Both the position numbers and the translations under genes were made by a program. 64,000 nt of DNA, from the NCBI GenBank assembly GCA_050084985.1, contig JBITNC010000002.1:17422001-17486000 (forward strand), in the 5' to 3' direction. Below, in pieces: positions 22,600 to 33,779 of this stretch. This DNA comes from Nageia nagi (Eukaryota > Pinophyta). Numbering within the stretch: position 1 is the stretch's first letter; each line of letters starts with the position of its first letter. The notes under the pieces were generated by a model. That model did no database searches, was not told where the DNA came from, and saw nothing but the letters and a program-made list of their open reading frames with translations.

Positions 22600-24320
22600 A
22601 AGTCATTAAGCTTTTATCACCAAAAAAATAAGTAAAAGACTCCCCTTTAATGCTTAATGCATTAAGTATTAAGCTTTTATCACCAAAAATTAAGTAAAGA
22701 CTCCCTCTTAATGCTTAGTGCATTAAGTAAAATATGCTAATGCATTAAGTAAAATACTCCCCCATAAAAAATAAGATCCTTTGAAAAAAAAAATTGAGTA
22801 AAAAGGGCAAGAAGAGGCACCTATACGAATAAAGGCAAAGGTGGGCAACCATCACGAGAGGTGAAACGTACAAGGCATAGGGTGGAAAGGGTGGCACGTT
22901 AGTGTGGACCAAGCATATAACAAAGCGAATCCGAAGGCAAGAGCGCATTATACCCATATAGGTGCAATAAGAGCGCATTAAGCAAGGTTTTCCAAAGTTA
23001 AAGCAAATGTTGGTTGTGCTGATGCAATTCGCACATCAACTCAAGCCACCGTATAAGAAAAAGCATAAGTACAGTTACTAAGATGAAATAGACGAGAGTT
23101 ATAACTGATAAAATGGACAAGTCCAAAGTAGAATAGAGGGCAAGAGTCGTGGAGAGGTGTGGATGACACGCTGTCTCCTAGTGTTGTGCAGAACCAAGGA
23201 CCTCATTCGCCACCACAATAGGTATGCAAAATTCAAAGGGAATGAAAGTCGATGCACGCAATTGTCTAATGTCTAAGGTACTTTGATTGTAAAAAATAAT
23301 GCATGGCGAGTAGGGTGGTCGATGAGAGTAGGTAGTTAGCCGTGGACAAACTACACGAAGAAAGTAATCGACGAGAAAAAAGATGCAATCGAGTTGTGTT
23401 TGGTGAGGAGAGAGGAGAAGAAGCAAACGAGGGGCGACATTCGTGGTGTAGGTGAGAAGAGAGGAGAAGTCGTTGGTCGTAACATGATACACGCAACGTA
23501 AGGGACTCGACCCTACTAGTGTTGACGTTATGGTAGAAGGGACAGGTTGTGTACTGCTAAAGAACCACAACAGTGGGAATAGATAGAGGTTGGGTATGCT
23601 TGAGCCATAACAGTTGCTGTCGAGAAGGAGAATGAGGCTAAGGCTGCAAAGAAAATGATATGGCACCTGTTGCCATCAAGGAATCTATTCGGTTCCTATA
23701 TCCATTCATTTATAGAGCATCTCAATTTGATGTCTGAACAGGAGTGGCTACTGTGGAAATGGGAACCCTGAACCCTCATGGCTACTGCCATGCTTAGATT
23801 TCGGTATGGTAGCATAATAGTATGGGGAAAAAGGAAGGAAAGTGCATCGTGGCACATTTGGGGTCATATGCACTATGCACCGATGCATTTATGTACGTCG
23901 ATAACTAAGCGTGGCTTGCAGGAAGATATCCAAAGCGGTAGATCTAGTTGAGCAAAGGAGAGAAACGATGCTTACAAGGAGCTAGGGTGATGTTGGAGAT
24001 CAGACTATGAGGGTTAACAGAGGGGAGGGCATCGTTGTCAAAGAAAATATGAAATCTCACTAAAAAAGATCAATATGAAAAAAATTGTAATTATCATATA
24101 CTAATCTCCTCAAGAGAATAATATGTTAGTAAAAAAAATTGTAATTTTCATATACTAAACTCCTCAATAAAAGAGAACAATATGTTAAGCAAAAAAAATT
24201 ACAATTTTCATATACTAATCTCCTTAATAAAAGGGAACAATATGTTAAGCAAAAATGCAATTTTCATATACTAATCTCCTTAATAAAAGAGAACAATATG
24301 TTAAGCAAAAAACAATTGCA
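22600..24320 (-). other. variable leader cassette and tandem repeats, outer element
   Basis: 22600-22760 holds short repeats of ttaatgcattaagta-type sequence. 22780-24060 is distinctly less AT-rich than its flanks and matches nothing else in the window; the open frames in it look accidental. 24066-24320 is a tandem array of about four 60-bp units (atgttaagcaaaaa..ttttcatatactaatctcctt). Function unknown. Confidence 0.5.
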
Positions 24321-24572
24321 TTTGACATAAGGAGTTAGTATAAGAAAACAAAGTATATCACTATTTCAACTATAGTTTAAAAAAACAAACTAACATATGT
24401 TACAAGATATGTTAGTATCAGTAATGAGTAACAAAATAACCAAGAAGGAGGGTAATTATACCTTTTTTTAGTCTTTACCTCAATAAGACTTCAAGATTGA
24501 AAGGAAAAAGATCTCTGAGAGAGTTGAAAAAGAGCTTTCAACCTAAGGATGTAAAGAGGAGCCTCCAAGGTT

Positions 24573-24584
24573 GCTCTGATACCA
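24573..24584 (-). other. outer element primer-binding site
   Basis: Minus strand TGGTATCAGAGC, perfect match to the initiator-Met tRNA type site, beside the 5' LTR. Confidence 0.9.
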
Positions 24585-24587
24585 ATT

Positions 24588-25064
24588 TGAAAGAACTAAC
24601 ACTAACAATATAATTCATAAACTACTAAAATCACATGAAAGCTCACAATTACATCCAACAAATACACAAAGTAATCTCACAACACAAGATGTAAAGTGGT
24701 TCCTCCAACTAGGAGTACATCCATTAACTAGAATTTTATTTCTCTCACAAATACAATTCTCTTACAATCCTCCTAATCTCTACTCCTACACTTCTATTCT
24801 ATAGCATAGCTTTACTCTACAATTGATATATCATTACAAAGAGGAAACCTTCTATTTATAGGGCAAAATCCCTCCTTGGATGACCTAAGCATGACATGCA
24901 CATCTTTGACCCAAGGGGCATCCTCATGACTTGGAGTGTAGGACAAGTTACATTATTATATTCACTAAAATATGTAAGGTATCAAATAATATCCTTAAGT
25001 ATTAGTGAATTTACATAGAAGATTTAATACATCTATTTACAATAATGCATTATACATTCTAACA
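24588..25064 (-). repeat. outer element 5' LTR
   Basis: 477 bp, TG...CA, paired with 8122-8598 at about 93% identity. TATA box on the minus strand at 24852-24861. Followed by target-site copy AGTAC. Confidence 0.93.
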
Positions 25065-25232
25065 AGTACTATCTGGTTTGTCAGATTACTGCAAGGAGTG
25101 GCCCCATTGAATTCTTCAACTTCAGCAGCTTCGCAATTTCTCATAGGTACTAAATTTTTTTGTGTTGAATGTGATCTGAAGTCGAAATTTAATGGCAGCA
25201 TTCGACATGAGGTCGAGCACAAGATCGAGGGA

Positions 25233-25362
25233 AGAGGAAGAACAGTGGAGTGAATGGTGGTTAGAGTAATTAAAAGTTTGAGGGTAATTTTTGTAATTAA
25301 AAAGTCATTAGAGTCATTTTAGTAAATATGATCTTTGTTAGGGTTATTCTAGTAATTTTCCC
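25233..25362 (-). repeat. MULE right terminal inverted repeat
   Basis: Reverse complement starts GGGAAAATTACTAGAATA. It is followed by TATAATAAT, an 8/9 match to the left target-site copy. Confidence 0.75.
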
Positions 25363-25372
25363 TATAATAATT

Positions 25373-28300
25373 GCATCATAATAAAGATTTTTTGTACACT
25401 TCATGAAATGGGAAATTAAGCATTTAAAATTATTCATTTCACCATTTTAACCATCTATTTCGAACAAATATTTGTTAACATTACTTTCCTCTACTTTAGT
25501 ATATGTTTCAAAACATTTTACGTTTATGTTTATGGTCCTTGGCCTTGGAAAGTAGTTTCAGTTTGCATACTGGCTAAAAACCATAATATAATCTTAACTC
25601 ATATTTTTAAAGTTTTGGCCTCATTAAATCATCCTAAGTTAATTTGTGTATGAGCTTCAATAATTTATTTCAAAATTTGAGTTCATCTCTTTGTTTATTT
25701 CTTCTAAAAACCCTTCTTTTGTCACATATAAAAAATAAAATCTTTTTATTGGTAAAAAATATTTATTTGAATTCTACATTTTTTTAAGATTCAATTTTAT
25801 TATACCTACATATTTAATTACAAAAATATCATCCAATGTTTTATCACATATTCCTAATTTTCATTCTAACATAATCATAAATTTAAAATTTGACAAACTT
25901 TGATTACAAGTGAAAAAAAAAAATGAAAACAAATAAAAACAAAACTTCCTTTTAAAATAAACTCCTTCAAACCACTTGATTGATTGACATAGATTCAAAT
26001 TTTCGTACTTAAAAACAACTTAATTAAATTTTCATATTTATAAACAACTTTATTAAATTTACATCTCTATAAACAACTTCGTGTAAAATTGTAGAAGCAA
26101 AAACCAAAGGTCCAAATTTTTTGAAAAGCTCTAAACGTGCAAAGAACCTTCCTTTCAAATTCAAAGTTTGAATTGGAGATAGAATATAACTTTTAAACAC
26201 TTCGTTTAATGCCTCTCCTTCCATATAAAGCAGAAGGTAAAACGCTCAATGCATTCTTCTGCTTACGGTGTGATTTTCTGAAGTAAAAGTAAAGATTAAA
26301 TTATTCTCTGCTTTGTCTTAAAAGTAAAGATTAAATTAGTCTCTGCTTTGTCTTATTCTGTCCCATACTTATTGGTTTTTTCCTTTAGCGTGGGTCCCAC
26401 CTTAAATTTGACCATGGCAGTCAAAGCCATGTACTTCCCATTTTCAGAGTTGAAATGTCGTATCAAATAGCAGAGGAAATTCGATTATATAATTATTCAC
26501 ACCCAACTATTGGAAACTTTCCACCTTTATATTCCAAGATTATGCTATCACATGCCTTAATTAATGTTAATGAAACATGTTTGATTCGCATCTCTTTATT
26601 TTTTAATTACAAGTTGAAAAAGGCAAAAATTGTCATGAAAATAAGATATTTGTGATAATAATTGATATGGGGGATTTACGTTTGAGGTATGTGTGATAAA
26701 GTTGGAGAGAAATGTAGAATTAAAAGGGTTAAATCCATAAAAAAAATTTGAGATGGATAGTCTTCGTTGAATTTAGAAGGATCTTACCTTCTAACATTAC
26801 TAATATCTAACCATTTTTTTCATGATTATGTAAGGACAACGCTATTTATTTTTGGTTTTAGGTTTTTCTAATTTTCTATGAGTACAATATTTTCAATATG
26901 ATTTTTTTTATTAAATTTTTATTTTATTTTATGTATTTTATAATCTTTATAATATGTTATTTAGTGTTTAATATCACTAGTTTTGATATAACTTTTTTAT
27001 ATAAAGGGTTATATGAAAATTAGTAGCATTCATGGCCACGTGATTATTAGACTATAATATTAAGATATATATAAAAATTCATCAAAAAAATAAAAACCTA
27101 AAATATCATATTAGAATGTTTTTGAATGTTCTTCATTTAATATGTTGATCTTTTTCAAATATGTTTATGATGTGTTTGATGAGATTATTTGTTAGGATGT
27201 AGATCCTTACACTTTAAAGTTTGAATTTGCATGACTATCACCTAAGGATAACGTATGATATTATTTCAAAAATATACATAAATATAAAAACTAAAATATG
27301 AGATAGGAAGGTTTTTTAATGTTCTTCATGTGATATGTTGAACTTTTTCAAGCATGTTTATGATGTGCTTGATGAGGTTGGTTGTTCATATATAGATAAC
27401 AATTTATATCAATACAGTAAAACTTAAATATTATATCTCAATCATATTACAAACAACACATAAAATAAATTTCAAGTCATTCAGAAAGATATATATATAT
27501 ATTTTAGCATTGTCAATCTATTAATATGAATTCAAATAATTTAAGAAAGATTATTTTTTGTATAGCAAAGAAACTATAACATAAGAAGATCAAATCTTAT
27601 TTATAATTTAATAATATTTCTTCTTTTTATCAATGTTTTATTTTAATTTAAAACTAATAGTATCTTTTAAAGTAATAACCTTCAATTGATTAAACTTATG
27701 TTTTTAATGCTCAATAGATTTTAAAATGTAGATTATATAACATCATCATTTCCATAACATTTTATTTATTATATTCAATGGAGATTATATAATTTAACAA
27801 TTTTATCTATTATTTTCATAACAATTTAATAAAGATTATTTTTATTTACACTAAAATAAATTATAACATACCAAGATCAAATCTTACTAAATAGATAGAC
27901 ATAAATAGTGCATTACAAATCCTATTACAATATAAATCTCATATTCATTAAATCTCAAGCATATATCTAAAAATAATTAGAAAGATATTAATTCCTATTA
28001 TTGCCTATTGTATTTATTGTTGGCATTCGTATTATAAGAAGTTAGATTGTGATTGTTACTATTTATGTACTTGTTATTAGCTATGGGAATTATTTTAATT
28101 ATAGCACTATAAATTTGATATTTAAATGCTATTCCTATTTAATTATTTTATAATATACGAGTTTCACTTATATTCTAGGATTAGAAACCCAATTTTTTAT
28201 GTATTCATTACTGGCTATGAGAATTGTGATATTGCTATAAGCTATTTAGTATTTTATCTTAAGTATTATTATTTTTAATTCTCATATGAGAGCCCTCTTG

Positions 28301-29090
28301 TTAACTAGAAGAAATTGCTATTTGAGGATAGGTGATTTATTTGTGATTATCCTAGGATTTCCCTTGATAAATTTTTTTATCAACATAATATATATTAATC
28401 TTAAAATGTTTGGACCATGGATGTAAAAAATGGTTTCTTAATCATATGCATATACTTTATGTACCAACCTATAGCCATTATGGTCCCTCTCTTATGAATC
28501 CAAGATTTTGAAGTAAACAAGGGTTTTTACTTCATATTAAATAATTCCAATACTTTACTTTTGTATAAGACATACATATAATACCTTAATTATTACTTAT
28601 CCATGCCATACCATCACCATACTTTGAATTTAAATGCCCACTCAACTTAGGCTTGTCACTTCTCTTACAAAAAAAATGCCATGTGTAGTGTCCTTTTTAC
28701 ATAGCTTAAAATTCTCTTGGTTATTAATTCTCTTTAAATGTATTTGTTAAACAACTTTTTACTTAAGCTTACTTACAATATTCATTATGCTCATAGAAAA
28801 GTGCATAATCATTATTAAAATTTAATAATTATTTTATTAGAATCATGTAAACTTTTAGCAAAAATTTATTAGATGGTTGTGGAATCATTATGACCTTAAT
28901 TATTTGGTTCAACAAGATTTAAATTCTTTCTATAATAATAAAAAAAAAATTAATCTTATCTTATTTGTACCAATATAAGTATTGTAATTCAATTTTCTAT
29001 TTTTCATTAAAACTTTTTCAATATTGATAACATCATCATGAATTATAGCCAAAAAAAATATCTAGATTTCAAATAATATATTTTTTTAAA
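25373..29090. other. AT-rich intergenic DNA, no gene seen
   Basis: Long A/T runs and no coding signal. A short direct duplication (about 35 bp, aaagtaaagattaaatta...) lies at 26285-26355. Two diverged copies of a roughly 100-bp sequence with ttcttcat..gatatgttga..tttttcaa are at about 27110-27190 and 27310-27400. Confidence 0.5.
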
Positions 29091-29094
29091 GGAA

Positions 29095-29480
29095 TTAAAA
29101 TTTATCTGGACTTGTCCCGAACCCCTGAGGACTCTTTGATAGTGATTTGGGATGTGATCTACAAAGCCTTCATTCAGGCTACTTAGGTGTCCCCTCTATC
29201 ATAGACACCCAAGTTGGACCACTATGCCCAACATTACCTCCAAATTGAGGATGGTAAGATTTCCCCTCCATGATACATCAGCTTACACCTCCCCCCTCAA
29301 GTTGAGGATGTCGCTCGAATAATTTTGGGTAAGCTCACATTAGCTATATGTAGAGACAGACCACCACTTAGCCAGCGAGCTACGAGTTTATCACCTTTGC
29401 TCCTTGGATATCAAATCTAAGGACCATTTCATCTTTCAATGCTCGATCTATTATGAGATCAGAGTTCGATACCATTATCT
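29095..29480 (-). mobile_element. remnant of an LTR element 3' end
   Basis: On the minus strand a purine tract (cttgaggggggagg, about 29288-29301) precedes TGTAAGCTGATG, the arrangement of a polypurine tract and LTR start. A frame reading QLEGGGV before the tract resembles the C-terminus of gypsy polyproteins. No second LTR or duplication found, so this is tentative. Confidence 0.3.
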
Positions 29481-31475
29481 TTTTTACGATTCACATGGTT
29501 CACTTGCTTCTTTAATTAGGTACCCAAATTAGCAATGCTTAACCGTTTATCTTCGAAAGGCCTTCCTCCTACAAAGATGTCTCCTAGCTCGAGCTTAGCA
29601 GCCATCAAGTGATCAATACATTACATCCTTCTTCCATGCCTCCTCACTAGAGGGGGCCCATAGAAGACATAGAGAGGAACACCCACAACCATCCCATTGG
29701 ACCAAGAGACACCTTTAGAGCACATTGGTGTAGTTGAGGATTCATTAGATCACTTCTTTCTTTCCACCTAGCAGCACCTCGAGTACTTCACCCTTGGACC
29801 AGTGCAAGCCCTTCTCAAACTAGAGTACACCTCCACACTCCCCTCCCAGATAGGCTCATGATGACTTCTCTACAGTTGTCCTAGAATTTGTACCCCCCTT
29901 CCACTAGGGTGGGGTTCTTTAACCTAGATATTTCGATTTAGTTCATTTCCTTTTGCTTTCCTTAGATGGGCCCATTAAGAGTCTAGCTGGATTTCCTAGC
30001 ATGACTGTACACGCTAGTCCCATTGACTAGTTTTGGTCACCCAAAGACATTAATATAATTTCTTTCTATCTTTCTTTCAAATTCTTTGTGCAATTTATAT
30101 TTCACACTTTGATACAAATAAATAAATTTCAAAGTATACTCATACATATATATATGTTCATTAGGTTTTTATTTTTTTGCATCAAGCCTAAAAAAATATT
30201 GATATTAAAGCTAATGCCAAAGTTTGTGATGAGAATTTTGAAATCGTTAATGGAATTTTTAATAAGTCCACAAAATTAAGTATTGGAATAATCAATAAGG
30301 CTTAAGGAAGAATTTTTCTTGGAGGCTATTATAATATGTGAAAGCAATACAATATTATCTAAAGGATTGAGTATGTAGGATAAGATCATTTTTACAAAAT
30401 ATTTAAAATTTTGGTATCTCAAAAATAGAGGGAGTCAATGGTGAAGGATATATGAGGCCAACGATGTTTTATCCATGATAGTTTAAAATTAAAGTTATAA
30501 ATAATGAGCATCTTAGGTTTTTCACTATTTTTTGTTGAATTTGATTAATTTATTCATGTTATAAAATTTTGTTGAAGTTGAGAAAGAGGGATGTATTACT
30601 AGACTAGGGGGAGTTGATGAGTTGAAATAATTGTTGAATGTATTAAGATTACTTATGTTTTTGTGGAAAATGATATTATTAAGGCTAGGATGAGAGAAAA
30701 CTACTTAATTTCTTTAAATGGTATTTAGTTGGGTGTTAGTGGATTATAAACTATTAAAAATATTAAGGTTCTAAAATTGGTCACTTAACTAATAAGTTTA
30801 TGGTTTTAAATGAATAAATTATATAAATGATTGATATATTTTAGATAGTTGAAGAACTAACTTGGTTTTGGAGGGTTATCAATATTATGGAAGTTATTTT
30901 GTTATCTTTAATTTCTTATTTCAATCACATAAGCACATTTAAGGTTTTTAAAAATAATATGTAGGAAATTAGAGGTTAGTATTTTGCCAAAAAAAATCTA
31001 AAATAATTAATTCAATCAAAATAAGTTATAAAAAACTTATGTTCATTAAAATGTATGATTAAAATTAACCTTAGGGATACAACTTAAGCTAATTAAGTAT
31101 TCTTTCTTGATGTAAAGGCTTATAATTTATTAATACTTACTATAAAAAAGAGGTGAGGCGACAAAGGCACATCCCATATGGAGTCACACTAACCCAATGG
31201 GTTAGCAATACAAAATACCATCATCAAACTTTAAAATATGATCCACAATTGCATAAACTATGTAACAAGTGCAAGCATTAATAGATCACATAATCATTAT
31301 GGATAGTTGATGTGTGAAGGATCATGATCCTTATTAATAAGGTTTTGCCAATTATTATCGAGGATTAGAATAACCCAACTTGAGGTATCTTGTAATTTTG
31401 CATGATTAGGATTGTTGCTCCATCTAATTACATGCTTTTAATAAATCACATGTGTATCCCACTCGTCATATGTTA
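29481..31475. other. intergenic, no gene seen
   Basis: 29500-29990 is richer in C and T than its surroundings but has no readable gene. The segment 30000-30060 (reverse strand) matches 58480-58540 (attaatgtc..gaccaaaa..gtcaatggga), an old dispersed repeat. The remainder is AT-rich. Confidence 0.45.
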
Positions 31476-31480
31476 CTATC

Positions 31481-32125
31481 TATAGACCCAAAATAATGCA
31501 ATTAATTATTTATAGGGGTTAATCGATGCACTATTGGTCTACTTATTTCTTATTATTGCATATATATGAAATATGGCAATAACGAGTAAAATAAATACAC
31601 TTATTCTTAATTAGATTGTATATATTTATTCCGTTATGAGAAACATACGTGAAAGACAAGCATACATTCATTCAATTGCACATTGTTGGCATCCTATATT
31701 AGGTACACCATTGGGAGCTTAAGATAAGCAATATAATATATGCAATAAAGAATGTAGCCATGAGTGAACAAAAGAATCATCAGATAGCACACATAAGATA
31801 TAACTTATGAATAATATTTGCATATAATAGAGTGATGTATCATGTGCTAGAATCTCTCTAGGATCCCCCTCATATCCATTTGCTTATGACCTCCTCCTCT
31901 TTCGAAGATGATGTGGAGATGCTTTTTAGGTCATCTTTGATGCCTTTTATATATGACAACATATTTACATGAGTTAAATCTTTTTGACCCCTTATACATG
32001 TCACAAGGGTCCATTATAGCTTTAACATAACTTTGGGTATTATTTAACCTCTTTTTACATAATACATCATTGAGGCTCTAAAATGAATTATTTAATAAAT
32101 AATAATTCATTTCTAGATGTCTACA
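31481..32125 (-). repeat. gypsy 3' LTR
   Basis: TATAGACCC (from TGTAGACCC) to GTCTACA, paired with 39877-40505; ends with aataattcatttctag.tgtct shared by both. The tttgctcctctttag at 32126-32140 is the reverse complement of the polypurine tract. Confidence 0.92.
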
Positions 32126-32699
32126 TTTGCTCCTCTTTAGAGGTGTGATTGAAGTAATGAAATTACCTATCCAAAGAAAAAGTGTAGAAGAAATTTTTTT
32201 GATAACTTTGAACTCTTTGTTGTACTGTATCTTATTGTTGATGAGGATGATGATGAGGGTCTCTTGCTACCCCTTTTTGACTTTGATGCCCGATGAAAGG
32301 TCCTTGAATGGTGCACCCAAGGTAAAATATCATGAAAAATCTCTCTCCAAGAATGATGTTATGTGAGTGATGGAAATGACTTGTGATATGATGTAGCTGG
32401 ATGATCCTATATCCAATTTTGGAGGTGGAAGATATTTTTCCCCTTATTCTACTTCAACCATGAATCTAGTTTTTTCATTATTTTTGATACTTAGGAACCA
32501 TTCGTACTTATGTCCATGCTTTGAAATAGAGAGGATTTGCTTTAACTAAAATGAAATGGTGATAATATGGACATTGTTGATGGCTTAGGGAATAGCATGC
32601 ACACTGTTGATGGTTTGGAAATTTGTATATTTTCTTTTGCTCTTCAGGTAGAAACTTGTAATGAAATATCAATCATAAAAAGATGGTGGATGCACAGTG

Positions 32700-33236
32700 A
32701 GTTGTATTGTCTTTTGATGATGAATCAATATTAACAATCTACTTATGGGTGCATCATCACTTTATGTTTTAAGTGAGTGAACTCTCACTAGCCGTGTCAT
32801 TGATCATCGATGATCATACATTTTATATCTATGATCCGAAGATATTATGCTTTAGATTGGTTCAAAGAAAAAATCATGTGGATATATAGCAAGTTGCATC
32901 GTCCATAGAAGATGATCCAATTTCAACATCTTGCTCAAGATTGCATCACTAGTTTACTTTTAAGTGAGTGAATTCTCACTAGCCATGTCGTTGGCCATCG
33001 ACGATCATATGTTTTATGTCTATGATCTGAAGATATTATGCTTTGGATTGGTTTAAAGTAAAAACCATGTGGATACACAACAAGTTGTATTGTCCATTGG
33101 AGATGATCCAATGTTAACATCTTGCTCATGGCTTCATCATCAATTTACTTTTAAGTGAGTGAACTCTCACTAGCTGTGTCATTGGCCATTAGTGATCATA
33201 TGTTTTATATCTATGATCTAAAGACATTGGACTATT
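32700..33236 (-). repeat. tandem repeat, period 191 bp, nearly three copies
   Basis: The motif aagtgagtga(a)ctctcact occurs at 32771, 32962 and 33153, exactly 191 bases apart, with flanking sequence conserved. The motif itself is a near-palindrome. It lies between integrase and 3' LTR of the gypsy element. Confidence 0.88.
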
Positions 33237-33779
33237 TTTTTTCCACATCATTGGCTAACAGTCATCTATTCAGCTGGCAACGTTGAATTCTTTGAATTTT
33301 GCAAAAATAAAATTATTTTTCCTTTTGATGGTTAATATTTGCTTATTCATCATACTTTTATTTGAATATAAGATTGCCCTAGCTGATGTTATTAATAGGG
33401 GGTAAGGGGTGTAGATTTGTCACATGTGTGAAGCATGCTGCAACCCAAATCTACCATGTCATCATTTGAGTAACAATCATGAATCGGTAACACATAGAAA
33501 AGAACAGTGTTGTTCAGAGCTTTGAGAAATGTAGCACATAATGTAGAGTAAATTCCATAAGAGGAGATAATACTTCTCATGTTCCTTTGTTTTGCATGTA
33601 TATATATATATATATATGCCACTGGCAGCCTGTTTGCAATTCATGTCGCTAGCACCTTGGGAAGTTTTAGATTTTATAAAAAAATAAAGGTTTGCATGCC
33701 CCTGCTCATGGATTCTATGTTTTGCAAGGCATGAATCTATCATTTCGAAGCATAAATTTTTTTAATATGGATAGCATTG

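Larger units (their letters stand above)
8122..25064 (-). mobile_element. outer LTR retrotransposon, non-autonomous, gag-pol replaced
   Basis: Flanked by a perfect AGTAC duplication (8117-8121 and 25065-25069), with 477-bp LTRs at both ends starting TG and ending CA. Transcription runs right to left: the primer-binding site lies beside the right LTR and the polypurine tract beside the left LTR. It is interrupted by the inner element at 10351-18977; without it the length is about 8.3 kb, the usual size of this family. The LTRs differ at about 33 of 477 positions, mostly transitions, so it is clearly older than the inner element. I see no gag, protease, integrase or RT. The coding space holds a coiled-coil ORF (19172-19711) and two antisense ORFs (20058-21436). 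Only the extreme C-terminus of pol (LFTKP...GLV...S.GS, with the adjacent ctcccc-like tract at about 19181) still resembles the relatives. Confidence 0.9.
7459..25362. mobile_element. Mutator-like element interrupted by two nested LTR elements
   Basis: Terminal inverted repeats begin GGGAAAATTACTAGAAT at 7459 and are matched in reverse complement ending at 25362. They extend about 130 bases at roughly 75-80% identity by eye. The flanks are TTTAATAAT (7450-7458) and TATAATAAT (25363-25371), a 9-bp duplication with one mismatch; 9 bp is the Mutator hallmark. Without the inserted LTR element the transposon is only about 956 bp (7459-8121 plus 25070-25362). It has no transposase, so it is non-autonomous. 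Its interior has exon-like, less AT-rich stretches ending in splice-donor-like AG|GTAAGA (about 7850) and AG|GTACT (about 25146), as in Pack-MULEs carrying gene fragments. Confidence 0.75.

Noticed and set aside
23178-23666. 162-codon minus-strand ORF in the outer leader
   Set aside because: No domain, composition typical of a chance ORF in GC-richer DNA, no second copy to compare.
29340-29480. tRNA-derived SINE (A-box-like ggctaagtgg and B-box-like gttcgatacc)
   Set aside because: The two boxes are on opposite strands, which does not fit an RNA polymerase III promoter.
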